Assembly: GCF_000466965.1 (NCBI RefSeq)
Contig: NZ_BATB01000007.1
Span: forward strand, 37,055-101,054
Reading direction: 5' to 3'
DNA: 64,000 bases
Source of the DNA: Limimaricola cinnabarinus LL-001
GTDB lineage: Bacteria; Pseudomonadota; Alphaproteobacteria; Rhodobacterales; Rhodobacteraceae
Notes under the pieces: model-generated
What the model saw: only the letters and a program-made list of their open reading frames with translations
Database searches by the model: none
What the model was told of the DNA's origin: nothing
Made by a program: the position numbers and the translations under genes
Shown here: positions 52,192 through 61,595 of the stretch, in pieces
How the letters are laid out: every line of letters starts with the position of its first letter
How positions within the stretch are numbered: position 1 is the stretch's first letter

Positions 52192-54197
52192 TCAGGCGGC
52201 GCGGGGCGGCTCGCCCTTGGGCTTCTTGCCACCCGTCGACTTCGTGCCGGGCTTCGGCCCCCATGCCTTCACGCCAAGGGCCTTGACCCCGGCCATGCTG
52301 CCGCTCTTGCCGGTGGGGCGACCGCTGCCCTTGCCGGCGTTGTTCTTGGCAGCCTGCTTGGCGATCTCGTGGCCCGCGCCGGGATCGGTGCCCTTTTCCT
52401 CGCCCGGCGGCAGCATCGAGATGATGCGCACGCCCGGCGCCGCGCGAATGTCGTCATCCTCGCGGATGAACTCGGTCGTGCCTGCGGGCCGACGCGGGCG
52501 ACGACCTTGGCATGGGGCCGTTTCTCGCGCCATTCCTCGAGGCTGTATTCCTCGGTCAGCCGGGTCACGCGAAAGGTCCAGCCCTCGCGCATCAGCTGCT
52601 CGAGCCCGTCATGCGTCTCCTCGGGGCCGAATTCGCGGCCCGTCAGGCTGTTGGAGAGCGCGTGCCGCGCGCTTTCCATCTTCTGCCGGGCGATCTGATA
52701 GACGTTGTCGCGCCCGAATTCGGGGCCGAGATCGGTGGCGACCAGCGTGTTGTAGGCGTCGTTCTCGGTCGCCGCGACCACCACGTCGTAGCTCACCAGT
52801 TCGAGCCAGTGCTCGGCCGATTCCGACAGGATGTCGCCGGAATAGGTCGGGATGCCTTCCGAGCGCGCGGCGCGCAGGTTGTTGTGGTTCGGGTCCGCGA
52901 TCAGCACCGGCACCTCGACCTTCTTGAGCGCTTCGGCCAACCCACGGGTCCAGCGCGAGCCGCCGATCAGCAGCACGCCCGGCACGCTGGCGCCCGAGAG
53001 GCCGAGAAACCGCGCGAAAGGGGCCAGCGTGAAGCCGTGGATCACCACCGTGAAGGCGACCAGCACGAAGGCCAGCGGCGCGATGTCGGCGCCGTCAGGC
53101 ACCCCCAGCTCGGCCAGCCTTTCGCCGAACAGACCCGCCACCGCGACGAGCACCACGCCGCGCGGGCCGGTCAGCGCCACGAGAAGCTGTTCGCGCCATG
53201 GCACACCCGAGCCGAGCAGAGACAGCACCACGGTGAGCGGGCGCACCAGCAGCACCACGGCAAAGACGAAGAGCACCGCGCGCCAGTTCAGCGCCGTGAG
53301 CGTGTCGAATTCGATCGCCGCGGCAAGCAGGATGAACACGCCCGAGACCAGAAGAATCGTCGCGTGTTCCTTGAAGCGGCGCAGCTCGGCATAGGAGGCG
53401 AGATCGGCGTTGGCGATGCCGATGCCCATCACCGTGACGGCGAGCAGGCCGCTTTCGTGCAGGATGGTGTCGGACACCGCAAAGACCGCGAGCAGCAGCG
53501 AGAACAGCACCGGCACCTTCATGTATTCCGGCACGCGCCCCTTGCGAAAACCCCACGCCACGATCAGCGCGCCGGCGATCCCCAGCAGCAGCGCCACCAC
53601 GACGCCGAGCACCAGCTCCCACACCGCATGGCCCACCGTGGTCGCGGTGCGCAGCACCAGCACCACCTCGAAGGCGAGAACGGCGGCAAGCGCGCCCAAG
53701 GGGTCATTGACGATGGCCTCCCATTGCAGGAGCGCCGCCGGGCGTCGCGACAGCCGCGCGGTGCGCAGCAACGGCGCGATCACGGTCGGGCCGGTGACGA
53801 TCATGATGCCGCCGAAGACGGCCGAGCTTTCCCACGTCATCCCCGCGCCGTAGCGCAGCGCCAGCGTCGAGAAGAGCCAGCCCAGCGGCGCGCCGATGAA
53901 GACGAGGCGGCTCACCCCCTGCGCCACGTCGCGCAAGGACCGCACGTTGAGCGTCAGCCCGCCCTCGAACAGGATGATCGCCACCGCGATGGAGATCATC
54001 GGGGCCAGCAGCACGCCGATGTCGCGCTCCGGATTGAAGATGCCGAAGACCGGCCCGATCAAGAGGCCCGCCACCAGCATCAGCACGATGGCGGGCATGC
54101 GCAACCGCCACGCGATCCATTGCGAACCGACGCCGATGGCCCCCACCAGCGCAAAGGCCATGATCGGGGTCAGCCCGGCGGCGTGTTCTGCCGTCAT
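52192..54197 (-). CDS. CPA1 sodium/proton antiporter with RCK-like domain, frameshifted near 52495
   Basis: The first ~400 residues form about twelve membrane helices of the cation/proton antiporter type (RLRMPAIVLMLVAGLLIGPVFG, QWEAIVNDPLGALAAVLAFE with the ND ion pair). A cytosolic Rossmann (TrkA-N/RCK) domain follows: VLLIGGSRWTRGLAEALKKVEVPVLIADPNHNNLRAAR, then VVVAATENDAYNTLVATDLG. The frame goes wrong after VVARVGP; one base added near 52495 (CCG[G]CA) restores AGTTEFIREDDDI and a glycine/lysine-rich tail ending at 52192. Repaired length about 668 residues. Starts one base after the dgt stop. Confidence 0.86.
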
Positions 54198-54198
54198 C

Positions 54199-55386
54199 TC
54201 AATTTCCACTCCAGGCTCCCGCCACGTTCGTTGTCTCAAGTATGTCCGAGCCGGTCAGCCGCGCGTGCTCTTGCAGCGCGAAGCGATCGGTCATCCCGGC
54301 AATGTAGTCCGCGACGATCCGTGCCAAGGCGGTTTCGCCCTTTGCCTCCGCAACGTCCTTTCGCCACTGCTTGGGCAAATTCTCGGGATGCGCCATGAAA
54401 AGCGGGAACAGGTCGTGGATCACGCCGGTCACCCGTTCGCGCATTACCACCACCTCGGGCGCGCGGTACATGCGGTGAAACAGGAAATGCCGCAACACCT
54501 TCAGATCGGCCCAGAGCCCGGGGGTGAAGCGCACCATCATCCGCCCCGCCTCGCGCACCTGCTGCGCCGATTTCGGATCGGCCTCGGCAAGGTTGGCGCG
54601 CGCCACGCCGATCACGTCCTCGACCAGCACGCCGAAGAACCGGCGCAGCGCCTCGTGGCGGCGGCGGTAGTAGTTCAGGCCGGGATATTTGCGGTCCACC
54701 TCGGCGAAGCAGGCGTCGAGGATCGGCAGCTCGGCCAGCTCATCGGTCGAGAACAGCTCGGCGCGCAGCCCGTCATGCAGGTCGTGATGGCTGTAGGCGA
54801 TGTCGTCGGCCAATGCGGCCACCTGCGCCTCGGCGCTGGCATGGGTGTGCAGCTCCAGATCGTGGCGCGCGTTGTAATCGGCCAGTGCGTGGGGAATGTC
54901 GCCGGTGACGGGGCCGTTATGTTTGGCGATGCCTTCGAGCGTTTCCCAAGTCAGGTTCAACCCGTCGAAATCGGCGTAGTGCCGCTCCAGCGAGGTGACG
55001 ATGCGGATCGCCTGCGCGTTGTGATCAAAGCCGCCGTAAGGCGCCATCAGCGCGTCGAGCGCGTCCTCGCCGGTATGGCCGAAGGGCGGGTGTCCGAGAT
55101 CATGCGCCAGCGCCACCGCCTCGGTCAGCTCGGTGTTGAGCCCGAGCACCCCTGAGATGGTGCGCGCGACCTGCGCCACCTCGATCGAATGGGTCAGACG
55201 CGTGCGGAAGTAATCGCCCTCATGCTCGATGAAGACCTGCGTCTTGTGCTTGAGGCGGCGAAACGCGCTCGCATGGATGATGCGGTCGCGGTCGCGCTGA
55301 AAGGGGGAGCGGAAGGCGCTCTCTTCCTCGGGGTAAAGCCTGCCGCGCGTGTCGCGCGGGTCTGAGGCATAGGGAGCCATCATCAT
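54199..55386 (-). CDS. dgt: Deoxyguanosinetriphosphate triphosphohydrolase-like protein
   Basis: About 395 residues from the first ATG of MMMAPYASDP; starts a few codons either way are possible, including an upstream GTG. HD-domain motifs: RTRLTHSIEVAQVARTI, AVALAHDLGHPPFGHTGEDAL (HD pair) and LADDIAYSHHDLHDGL. Family members split dNTPs to nucleoside and triphosphate. First gene of the long minus-strand run down to scpB; divergent from the HesB gene across 124 bases. Confidence 0.9.
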   Translation of the reverse strand: MMMAPYASDPRDTRGRLYPEEESAFRSPFQRDRDRIIHASAFRRLKHKTQVFIEHEGDYFRTRLTHSIEVAQVARTISGVLGLNTELTEAVALAHDLGHPPFGHTGEDALDALMAPYGGFDHNAQAIRIVTSLERHYADFDGLNLTWETLEGIAKHNGPVTGDIPHALADYNARHDLELHTHASAEAQVAALADDIAYSHHDLHDGLRAELFSTDELAELPILDACFAEVDRKYPGLNYYRRRHEALRRFFGVLVEDVIGVARANLAEADPKSAQQVREAGRMMVRFTPGLWADLKVLRHFLFHRMYRAPEVVVMRERVTGVIHDLFPLFMAHPENLPKQWRKDVAEAKGETALARIVADYIAGMTDRFALQEHARLTGSDILETTNVAGAWSGN

Positions 55387-55510
55387 GTCCGCCAGCTTGT
55401 CGTCACTATTCACCTTACCTATATGGATCGAGAGGCCGCCCGCACAGGACATTCGCCCGAATGACCGTGTCGGAGCCGGTCAATGACCCTGCCCATGGAT
55501 AGGTTCCGAC

Positions 55511-55837
55511 ATGCTGACGCTGCCCCCCACTGTTACCCCCCGCGCCTGGGACCGCCTTTCGGAAATCGGCGCGACGGCGCAGGGCAAGGCGCTGCGCGTC
55601 GCGGTCGAGGGAGGCGGATGCTCGGGCTTCCAGTACGAGATCGCGCTCGACGAGCCCAAGGAGGACGATCTCGTGCTCGAAGGTTCGGGCGAAAAGGTGG
55701 TGGTCGACAGCGTGTCGCTGCCGTTCCTCGCCAACGCGGTGATCGATTTCTCCGACGAGCTGATCGGCGCGCGCTTCGTGATCGAGAATCCCAACGCCAC
55801 AAGCTCCTGCGGCTGCGGCACCAGCTTCTCGATCTGA
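55511..55837 (+). CDS. HesB/IscA-type iron-sulfur insertion protein
   Basis: 108 residues. The A-type carrier cysteines are present: GGGCSGFQYEIALDEP and the C-terminal CGCGTSFSI. Such proteins pass Fe-S clusters to target enzymes. Nearest to ErpA by the VTPRAWDRLSEIG start. Stand-alone; the PBP gene starts 75 bases further. Confidence 0.93.
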   Translation: MLTLPPTVTPRAWDRLSEIGATAQGKALRVAVEGGGCSGFQYEIALDEPKEDDLVLEGSGEKVVVDSVSLPFLANAVIDFSDELIGARFVIENPNATSSCGCGTSFSI

Positions 55838-55911
55838 AGCGCTGCGGCGGCTTGACGCGGCCCTGCGAACCCCTACCCTCCGAGGGCTGACAGGACCGGA
55901 ATTCCCAGACC

Positions 55912-58316
55912 ATGACCGACGACAAGACGCCCGACCGTCCCGATGAACTTGCAGACGGGGCCGGACGGGATCCTGCCGCCACGCCGTCGCCGCAGGACGG
56001 CGATCTCGCGCAAGCGGCGCGCGCCTTCTGGGCGGCTTTGCTGCGGGCGCTGGGGCGTGGCGGGCGCGGTCTGGGACAGGCGGGCACCCGCGCGTTCGGC
56101 CAGGGCCGCGTCGCGGCGCAAAGCCTGACGGCGCGGGCCGCGCGCGGCACAAGCGCGGGCCTCGCCGCCGCGCAGGACCGGCTGCGCGCGCACCGCGTCG
56201 AAACCGAATCCGATCCCGACATCGCGCAGGCCGAACCGCGCCCGCCCATCACGCAGCGCGCGGTGCAGGGCTGGCGCGACGCCTCGGCCCGCCGCCGCGC
56301 CCGGCTCGACGCGCGCAAGCTGCGTCCCGCCGCCACGGTGCGGGCCTCGCGCTGGATCTGGCGCACGGTGTTCGGCCTCGCCTTCCTCCTGCTCCTTGGC
56401 ATCGTGCTCGCGGGCGGCATTCTCGTCTGGGCGGTGCGCGACCTGCCGCTGGCCGAGATGCTGCCACCGCTCGAGGAGCCGACCCTCACCGTGCAGGACG
56501 AGGATGGCGACACGCTGTTCACCCGCGGTGCCTACCGCGCGGGCTACGTCGCCATCGACGAAATGCCCGGTTACCTGCCGCAGGCCGTCTCCGCGATCGA
56601 GGATCGCCGCTTCTGGGATCACCCCGGCGTCGACATCGAAGGCATCGGCCGCGCGATGTGGCGCAACCTCTCCTCGGGCGGCGTGGTCGAGGGTGGCTCG
56701 ACCATCACCCAGCAGCTGGTGAAGGTGCTCTATCTCGACCCCGATCGCACCTATAAACGCAAGCTGCAGGAAATGGTCCTCGCGCTGGGGCTGGAGCGCC
56801 AGCTCGGCAAGGACCGGATCATGGAGCTCTATCTCAACTCCACCTATCTCGGCTCGGGCGCATGGGGCATGCCCGCCGCGGCGCAGCTCTATTTCGACGT
56901 GCCGGTCGAGGAGCTGAGCCTCGCGCAGGCCGCGATCCTCGCCGCGACGATCCGCGCGCCATCGGTCATCAACCCCGAGGCCAATCTTGAGCGCGCCCGC
57001 GAACGCGGGCTGGTGGTGCTGTCGGTGATGCGCGATCTCAACCGGATCGACGAGGCGCCTACGAGGCCGCGCGGAGCGAGATGGCGAGCCTCGAACCCTC
57101 GCCGCCCCCGGCTCGCGCGGGCAGTTATTTCGCCGATTGGGTGCTGGGCGAGGCGCAGGAACTGGCGGGGGCGGTCGACGGCCCGCTCACGGTCTCGGCG
57201 ACGCTCGACATCGCCCTGCAGGCCCGCGCCGAGGAGATCCTCGCATCCGCCATCGCGGGCCGGGGCGCGGAGGCGGGCGCGAGCCAAGGCGCCATCGTCG
57301 CCATGACCCCCGACGGGCGGGTGCGCGCCATGGTCGGCGGCACCGATTACGGCACGAGCCAATTCAACCGCGCCACCGACGCGCTGCGCCAGCCCGGCTC
57401 GACCTTCAAGCTGCCGGTGTTCCTCGCCGCTCTGGTGATGGGGGCCGACCCCGACACCCGCCTGCCCGACGAGCCGATCGACATCGACGGCTACAAGCCC
57501 GAGAACTTCAACGGCCAATATGCCGGCGTGGTGACCCTCCGCGAGGCCTTCACCCGCTCGCTCAACGCCGCCACGGTGCGGCTGGCGCAGGAGGTGGGCA
57601 TCGATCAGGTGATCGAGGTGTCGCGCCAGCTCGGCATCGAGGGCGACCTGACGCCGACGCCCAGCCTCGCGCTGGGCACCTCCGAGGTGTCGCTTCTCGA
57701 CATGACCGAGGCCTATGCCGCGATCCTCGCGGGGCGCGCGCCGATCAACGCCACCGGCATCGCCAGCCTCAGGCTCGGCGACACCGGCGTGGCGCTGTCG
57801 GTCTCGGACGCCGATCCCAACGCCGTCGAGCTCAACCGCACCCGCGACCCGATGGTCTCGATGCTGCGCTCGGTCGTCACCGACGGCACCGGCAAGCGCG
57901 CGGCCGTAGACGGCTTTGCCGCCGGCAAGACCGGCACCAGCCAGAACAGCCGCGACGCTTGGTTCATCGGCTTCACCGACAAGCTGGTGGTCGGCGTCTG
58001 GGTCGGCAATGACGACAACTCGCCGATGGATGCGGTCACCGGCGGCAGCCTGCCCGCCGAGATCTGGCGTGATGTGGTGCTGGCGGCGGGCGGCTCCGGC
58101 GCGCAGCAGGCCCCTTCGGCCGAGAGCCAGACGCCCGTGCGAGTACGGCGTGGCACCCAGGTGAGCACGACCAATGGCGACCGGCTGCGTCAGGCCGCGG
58201 CCCCGGACCAGTCCTCTTGCAACGTGCGTGCCTGCTCGCGCGCCTACCGCTCGTTTCGCGCCTCGGATTGCAGCTTCCAGCCCTATTCCGGCCCGCGCAA
58301 GCTGTGCACCCGCTAG
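55912..58316 (+). CDS. Class A penicillin-binding protein (PBP1A type), frameshifted near 57057
   Basis: Bifunctional cell wall synthase. A long basic cytosolic N-terminus (about 140 residues) precedes one helix (TVFGLAFLLLLGIVLAGGILVWAV). Transglycosylase GT51 motifs: IEDRRFWDHPGVD, GGSTITQQLVKVLYL, RKLQEMVLALGLERQLGKDRIMELYLN. The frame breaks after NRIDEA; one G added after 57057 (GCG[G]CC) restores AYEAARSEMASLEP. Transpeptidase motifs follow: SxxK in QPGSTFKLPVF, SLN in TRSLNAATVRL and KTG in AGKTGTSQNSRDAWFIGFT. Repaired length about 801 residues. Confidence 0.93.
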
Positions 58317-58380
58317 GCGGCTTGTCCGCCCGCCCCCGGCTGTTACAAGCCGGGGGCAAGGATGGCCCAGGGAGGCGCGC

Positions 58381-59163
58381 ATGAAACTCGCCACGTTCAA
58401 CATCAACGGCATCAAGGCGCGGATCGGCGCGCTGTCGGACTGGCTGCAGGACACGCAGCCCGACGTGGCGCTGCTGCAGGAGATCAAGTCCGTCGACGAG
58501 GCGTTCCCGCGCCAGCATTTCGAGGACATGGGCTATATCGTCGAGACCCATGGGCAAAAGGGCTTCAACGGCGTCGCGATCCTGTCGCGCCTGCCGCTCG
58601 AGGACATCACGCGCGGCCTGCCCGGCGATGATGACGACGAGCAGGCCCGCTATATCGAGGCCACGGTGATCGGCGACACCCGGCCGGTGCGCGTGGGCTG
58701 CCTCTATCTGCCCAACGGCAACCCGGTGCCGGGGCCGAAATACGACTACAAGCTTGCCTGGATGGCACGGCTGCGCGACCGGGCGCAGGCGCTTTTGGCG
58801 CTTGAGGAGCCCGCGCTGCTCGCCGGCGACTGGAATGTGATCCCGCAGGCCGAGGATGCGGCGCGTCCCGAGGCGTGGCGCGAGGACGCGCTGTTCCTGC
58901 CCGAGACCCGGGCCGCGTTCCGCCGGATCGAGACGCTCGGCTTCACCGACGCCTTCCGCGCGCGGGTGCGCGGGCCGGGGCATTATTCCTTCTGGGACTA
59001 TCAGGCCAATTCATGGGATCGCAACAACGGCATCCGCATCGATCACCTGCTGCTCGCGCCGCAGGCGGCCGACCTTTTGCGCGACGCCTGGATCGACCGC
59101 GAGGTACGCGGCCGCGAAAAACCCTCCGACCACGTGCCGGTCTGGATCGACATCGACGCCTGA
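58381..59163 (+). CDS. xthA: Exodeoxyribonuclease III / AP endonuclease
   Basis: 260 residues. Cuts DNA at abasic sites and has 3' exonuclease activity. Metal and catalytic residues: FNINGIKAR, LLQEIKS (glutamate), YLPNGNPVPGPKYDYK, GDWNVIP, and the C-terminal NNGIRIDHLL and SDHVPVWIDI. CAGGGAGG precedes the ATG. Terminator follows. Confidence 0.95.
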   Translation: MKLATFNINGIKARIGALSDWLQDTQPDVALLQEIKSVDEAFPRQHFEDMGYIVETHGQKGFNGVAILSRLPLEDITRGLPGDDDDEQARYIEATVIGDTRPVRVGCLYLPNGNPVPGPKYDYKLAWMARLRDRAQALLALEEPALLAGDWNVIPQAEDAARPEAWREDALFLPETRAAFRRIETLGFTDAFRARVRGPGHYSFWDYQANSWDRNNGIRIDHLLLAPQAADLLRDAWIDREVRGREKPSDHVPVWIDIDA

Positions 59164-59190
59164 CAGCCACGACATTCATTGGATTTCGGG

Positions 59191-59217
59191 CGCGCGGTGC
59201 AGGCCGCGCGGCCTTTT
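59191..59217 (+). terminator. Terminator of xthA
   Basis: CGCGCGG and CCGCGCG (seven-base stem, six-base loop) followed within four bases by TTTT, 28 bases after the xthA stop. Confidence 0.75.
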
Positions 59218-59300
59218 CATGCGAACCGCAAGGCTGCGTATCCTGGGGTTCCGGGCGACAATCCACCTCGCCGCACAGGTTGGACCGCGCTCACGCACAT

Positions 59301-59315
59301 ACTGAACTGTTCAGT
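59301..59315. promoter_or_regulatory. Near-perfect palindrome, TetR-type operator candidate
   Basis: ACTGAAC-T-GTTCAGT: two seven-base arms with a single central base, in an otherwise unremarkable AT-richer stretch. Its size and symmetry resemble operators of TetR-family repressors. No TetR gene is adjacent. Confidence 0.4.
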
Positions 59316-59372
59316 TTACAGATGGGACACCCTATCTCCCTCTCATCGCAACGAGACAGACCGGATCACCCA

Positions 59373-59444
59373 ATGCCCTTCACCACGCAGCTTTCTCCGA
59401 CCCGCCTTCGGGGCCGCGACCCGCAAAGTTGTAGCGAAGTGTAA
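59373..59444 (+). CDS. Possible 23-residue leader peptide
   Basis: ATG to TAA, 24 codons, product starts MPFTTQLSPTRLRGRD. No strong ribosome site. It ends one base before the shared arm of two competing hairpins, the usual geometry of a leader peptide, but composition shows no run of a control codon. Could be chance. Confidence 0.2.
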   Translation: MPFTTQLSPTRLRGRDPQSCSEV

Positions 59445-59496
59445 CGGGTCGGGGCACTGCGACGGATCGCGACAATGCCGCGATGGCCGTGCCCCG
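59397..59496 (+). promoter_or_regulatory. Alternative hairpins upstream of the secreted protein gene
   Basis: CGGGTCGG (59445-59452) can pair with CCGACCCG (59397-59404) or, over seven bases, with CGACCCG (59417-59423). Its last bases also belong to a second hairpin, CGGGGCAC (59450-59457) with GTGCCCCG (59489-59496), which has an inner stem ATCGCG/CGCGAT. The structures compete at 59450-59452. No T-tract follows, so control by termination is not obvious. Confidence 0.35.
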
Positions 59497-59603
59497 CCTC
59501 CCCGTCCATATGTTTCTTGCAAGACGCGCCGAGCTTGATCGGCCGCCACGATGAACTCCAAGACGCCCCACCTCCCCGGGGCAACATGAACAAGGAAAAG
59601 ACC

Positions 59604-59936
59604 ATGAAAAACATCATCCTCGCCGCTCTGATCGCCGCCACTGCCGTTCCCGCCGTGGCCGCCACCGACAACCTCGGCGCCCAGCAGGCCGTTGCCAATT
59701 CCGGCCATGTCGAGCTCGACCGTGTGATGAGCACCACCGGCGGCTATGTCGAGATCCTCGACGGTTCCAGCATCGAGACCGGCGTTCTGCTCGGCACCGA
59801 AGACGTGCGTGCCGGCCTCGAAACCGACGTTCGCGTGCAGCTGAGCCACCGCCCCTACCGCGACAACGTGTTCGCCGTGCTCTACGACGCCGATGGTCAG
59901 ATCACCGCCACGCGTGAGCTGCGCGTCCAGAACTAA
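59604..59936 (+). CDS. Small secreted protein, DUF7282-like
   Basis: 110 residues. Signal peptide MKNIILAALIAATAVPAVAA with a cleavage site near residue 20. The mature part GHVELDRVMSTTGGYVEILDGSSIETGVLLGTED..., then VRVQLSHRPYRDNVFAVLYDADG, looks like the beta-sandwich DUF7282 domain seen in small secreted proteins of bacteria and archaea; no catalytic residues and no cysteines. GGAAAAG four bases before the ATG; an ATG six codons earlier is the alternative. It has its own long structured leader, suggesting specific regulation. Function unknown. Confidence 0.75.
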   Translation: MKNIILAALIAATAVPAVAATDNLGAQQAVANSGHVELDRVMSTTGGYVEILDGSSIETGVLLGTEDVRAGLETDVRVQLSHRPYRDNVFAVLYDADGQITATRELRVQN

Positions 59937-59965
59937 GCGACCTTAGGGGAATATTTCCCCCTTCT

Positions 59966-61165
59966 CTACTCCAGAGAAGAATGGCCCGTCATCCTTGCGA
60001 TGGCGGGCCAATTTCGTGTCACGTCATGCCCATGGAGCCAGTCCATGCGCGCCGTGAAACGCCCCGGCGCCACGCGGTCGATCGCGCCGAGCGCCAGATG
60101 CGCGATGCGGCGCGATACGCCCGAAAAATGATAGTTGCGGGCGTTGGCCTGCGCCGCCGCGATGGCGCGCCTGACCCGCGGGCCGCGCCGCTGCGCATAG
60201 AGACCCAGCGCCGCATCAAGATCGGGGGCCGCCTCGAGCGCCCGCGCCAGCACCCAGCCATCCTCGATCGCGAGATTGGCACCCTGTGCCAGAAACGGCA
60301 GCGTCGGATGCGCGGCGTCGCCCAGCAACGCCAGCCGCCCGACATGCCACCGCTCGGGCACCTCGTGCCGGAACAGGCCCCAAAGCCGCGTCGCCTCGAT
60401 ACGGTCGAGCAGGGCGCGCAGTTCGGGCGCGGCGTCGGCGAATACCGCGCGCAGCCGGGCCGGGTCCTCGGCGTGATCCCATCCCTCGGGTGCCCAGCCC
60501 GACTGTTCGCGCACCGCCACGAGATTGAGCCGCCCGCCAGGCAGCGGATAGGTCACCACATGCCGTCCCGGCAGCATCCAGATCCGGGCCTCCGGCGCGG
60601 CCTCGACCCCGTTCAGGACGGCGCGCCACGCCACTTGGCCCGTAAATCGCGCAGCCTCGTCTGTGATCAGCGGACGCAGGACGGAGCGAAGCCCGTCGGC
60701 GGCAAGGATCAGCTCGTGGCGCGTCGGCTCGCCGGTCTCGAAAATAAGATCACCGGTCTCGGGCCGTGCCGCCCTCACCGCCTGCCCGGTGACGATCCGC
60801 GCGCCCGCGTCCCGCGCCGCGTCGGCCAACAGGTCGATCAAGGCGGCGCGATGCAGAAATCTGTAAGGGTATGGCCCCCCATCGAGGGCAAATCGCGCGA
60901 TGCCGCGCCCGGACCGCCCGTCGGTCGGTCGCACGGCACGCGCGCGGATCGCCACCTTGTCGAGCGCGGGCCCCAGCCCGAGACGCTCGAACACGGCGGC
61001 CCCGTTCGGGGTGATCTGCAGACCCGCGCCGATCTCGCGCAGCGCGGGCGCGCGCTCGAAGATCTCGACCCGGTGGCCGGCCCGTGCGAGGCACAGCCCG
61101 GCGCTCAGGCCGCCGATTCCCGCGCCGGCGATGGCGATCGCCAGCCGGGACGTTGTGGAGGCCAC
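59966..61165 (-). CDS. FAD-dependent monooxygenase (salicylate hydroxylase/UbiH group)
   Basis: 399 residues. Dinucleotide-binding GAGIGGLSAGLCLARAGHRVEIFERA at the N-terminus, the middle LILAADGLRSVLRPL (DG motif) and GDAAHPTLPFLAQGANLAIEDG for FAD. Hydroxylates an aromatic or similar substrate with NAD(P)H. The expected end is near LHGHDVT; the frame runs 16 codons further through the hairpin at 59982-60010. No ring-cleavage genes are nearby, so the substrate cannot be guessed. dksA lies directly upstream on the same strand. Confidence 0.88.
   Translation of the reverse strand: MASTTSRLAIAIAGAGIGGLSAGLCLARAGHRVEIFERAPALREIGAGLQITPNGAAVFERLGLGPALDKVAIRARAVRPTDGRSGRGIARFALDGGPYPYRFLHRAALIDLLADAARDAGARIVTGQAVRAARPETGDLIFETGEPTRHELILAADGLRSVLRPLITDEAARFTGQVAWRAVLNGVEAAPEARIWMLPGRHVVTYPLPGGRLNLVAVREQSGWAPEGWDHAEDPARLRAVFADAAPELRALLDRIEATRLWGLFRHEVPERWHVGRLALLGDAAHPTLPFLAQGANLAIEDGWVLARALEAAPDLDAALGLYAQRRGPRVRRAIAAAQANARNYHFSGVSRRIAHLALGAIDRVAPGRFTARMDWLHGHDVTRNWPAIARMTGHSSLE
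59982..60010. terminator. Hairpin between the secreted protein and monooxygenase genes
   Basis: TGGCCCGTCAT pairs with ATGGCGGGCCA (one mismatch) around a seven-base loop; ATTT follows. It lies inside the last codons of the monooxygenase frame. A second small repeat GGGGAA/TTCCCC stands at about 59946. Confidence 0.7.
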
Positions 61166-61172
61166 GCCCGGA

Positions 61173-61595
61173 TCAGTCGTCGCGGTGAACGCGCTCGCGG
61201 CGCTCGTGACGCTCCTGCGCCTCGAGGCTCATCGTGGCGATGGGTCGCGCATCGAGACGACGCAGCGAAATCGGCTCGCCGGTGATCTCGCAATAGCCGT
61301 ATTCACCCTCGTCGATGCGACGCAGCGCGGCGTCGATCTTGGAAACCAGCTTGCGCTGACGATCCCGCGTGCGAAGCTCGATCGAGCGATCGGTTTCCTC
61401 GCTGGCGCGGTCTGCGATGTCGGGAATGTTGCGCGTGGCGTCCTTCATGCCCTCGATGGTGTCGCGGCTGTCGGACAGAAGCTCGTTTTTCCAGGCCAGC
61501 AGCTTGCGGCGGAAATATTCGAGCTGACGATCATTCATGAACGGCTCGGTCTCGGCGGGCCGGTAGTCGTCGTTAAGAAATGACTCGGCTTTCAT
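61173..61595 (-). CDS. dksA: RNA polymerase-binding factor DksA, single-cysteine type
   Basis: 140 residues. Binds the RNA polymerase secondary channel and potentiates ppGpp. The coiled-coil with the DIADRASEETDRS tip (the D-x-x-D-x-A residues that contact the active site) is intact. The zinc-finger region GEYGYCEITGEPISLRRLDARPIATMSLEAQERHER has only the first of four cysteines; others are T, T and S/A-type positions. Such reduced-cysteine DksA proteins are known in Rhodobacter relatives. GGGAG precedes the ATG. Seven bases separate it from the monooxygenase gene. Confidence 0.92.
   Translation of the reverse strand: MKAESFLNDDYRPAETEPFMNDRQLEYFRRKLLAWKNELLSDSRDTIEGMKDATRNIPDIADRASEETDRSIELRTRDRQRKLVSKIDAALRRIDEGEYGYCEITGEPISLRRLDARPIATMSLEAQERHERRERVHRDD

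Larger units (their letters stand above)
59164..59603 (+). other. Long leader region without a recognised gene
   Basis: 440 bases between xthA and the small secreted protein. It holds the xthA terminator, a near-perfect palindrome, a 23-codon frame and alternative hairpins, each listed separately. Some shadow frames occur on the minus strand but show no protein family. Confidence 0.6.
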
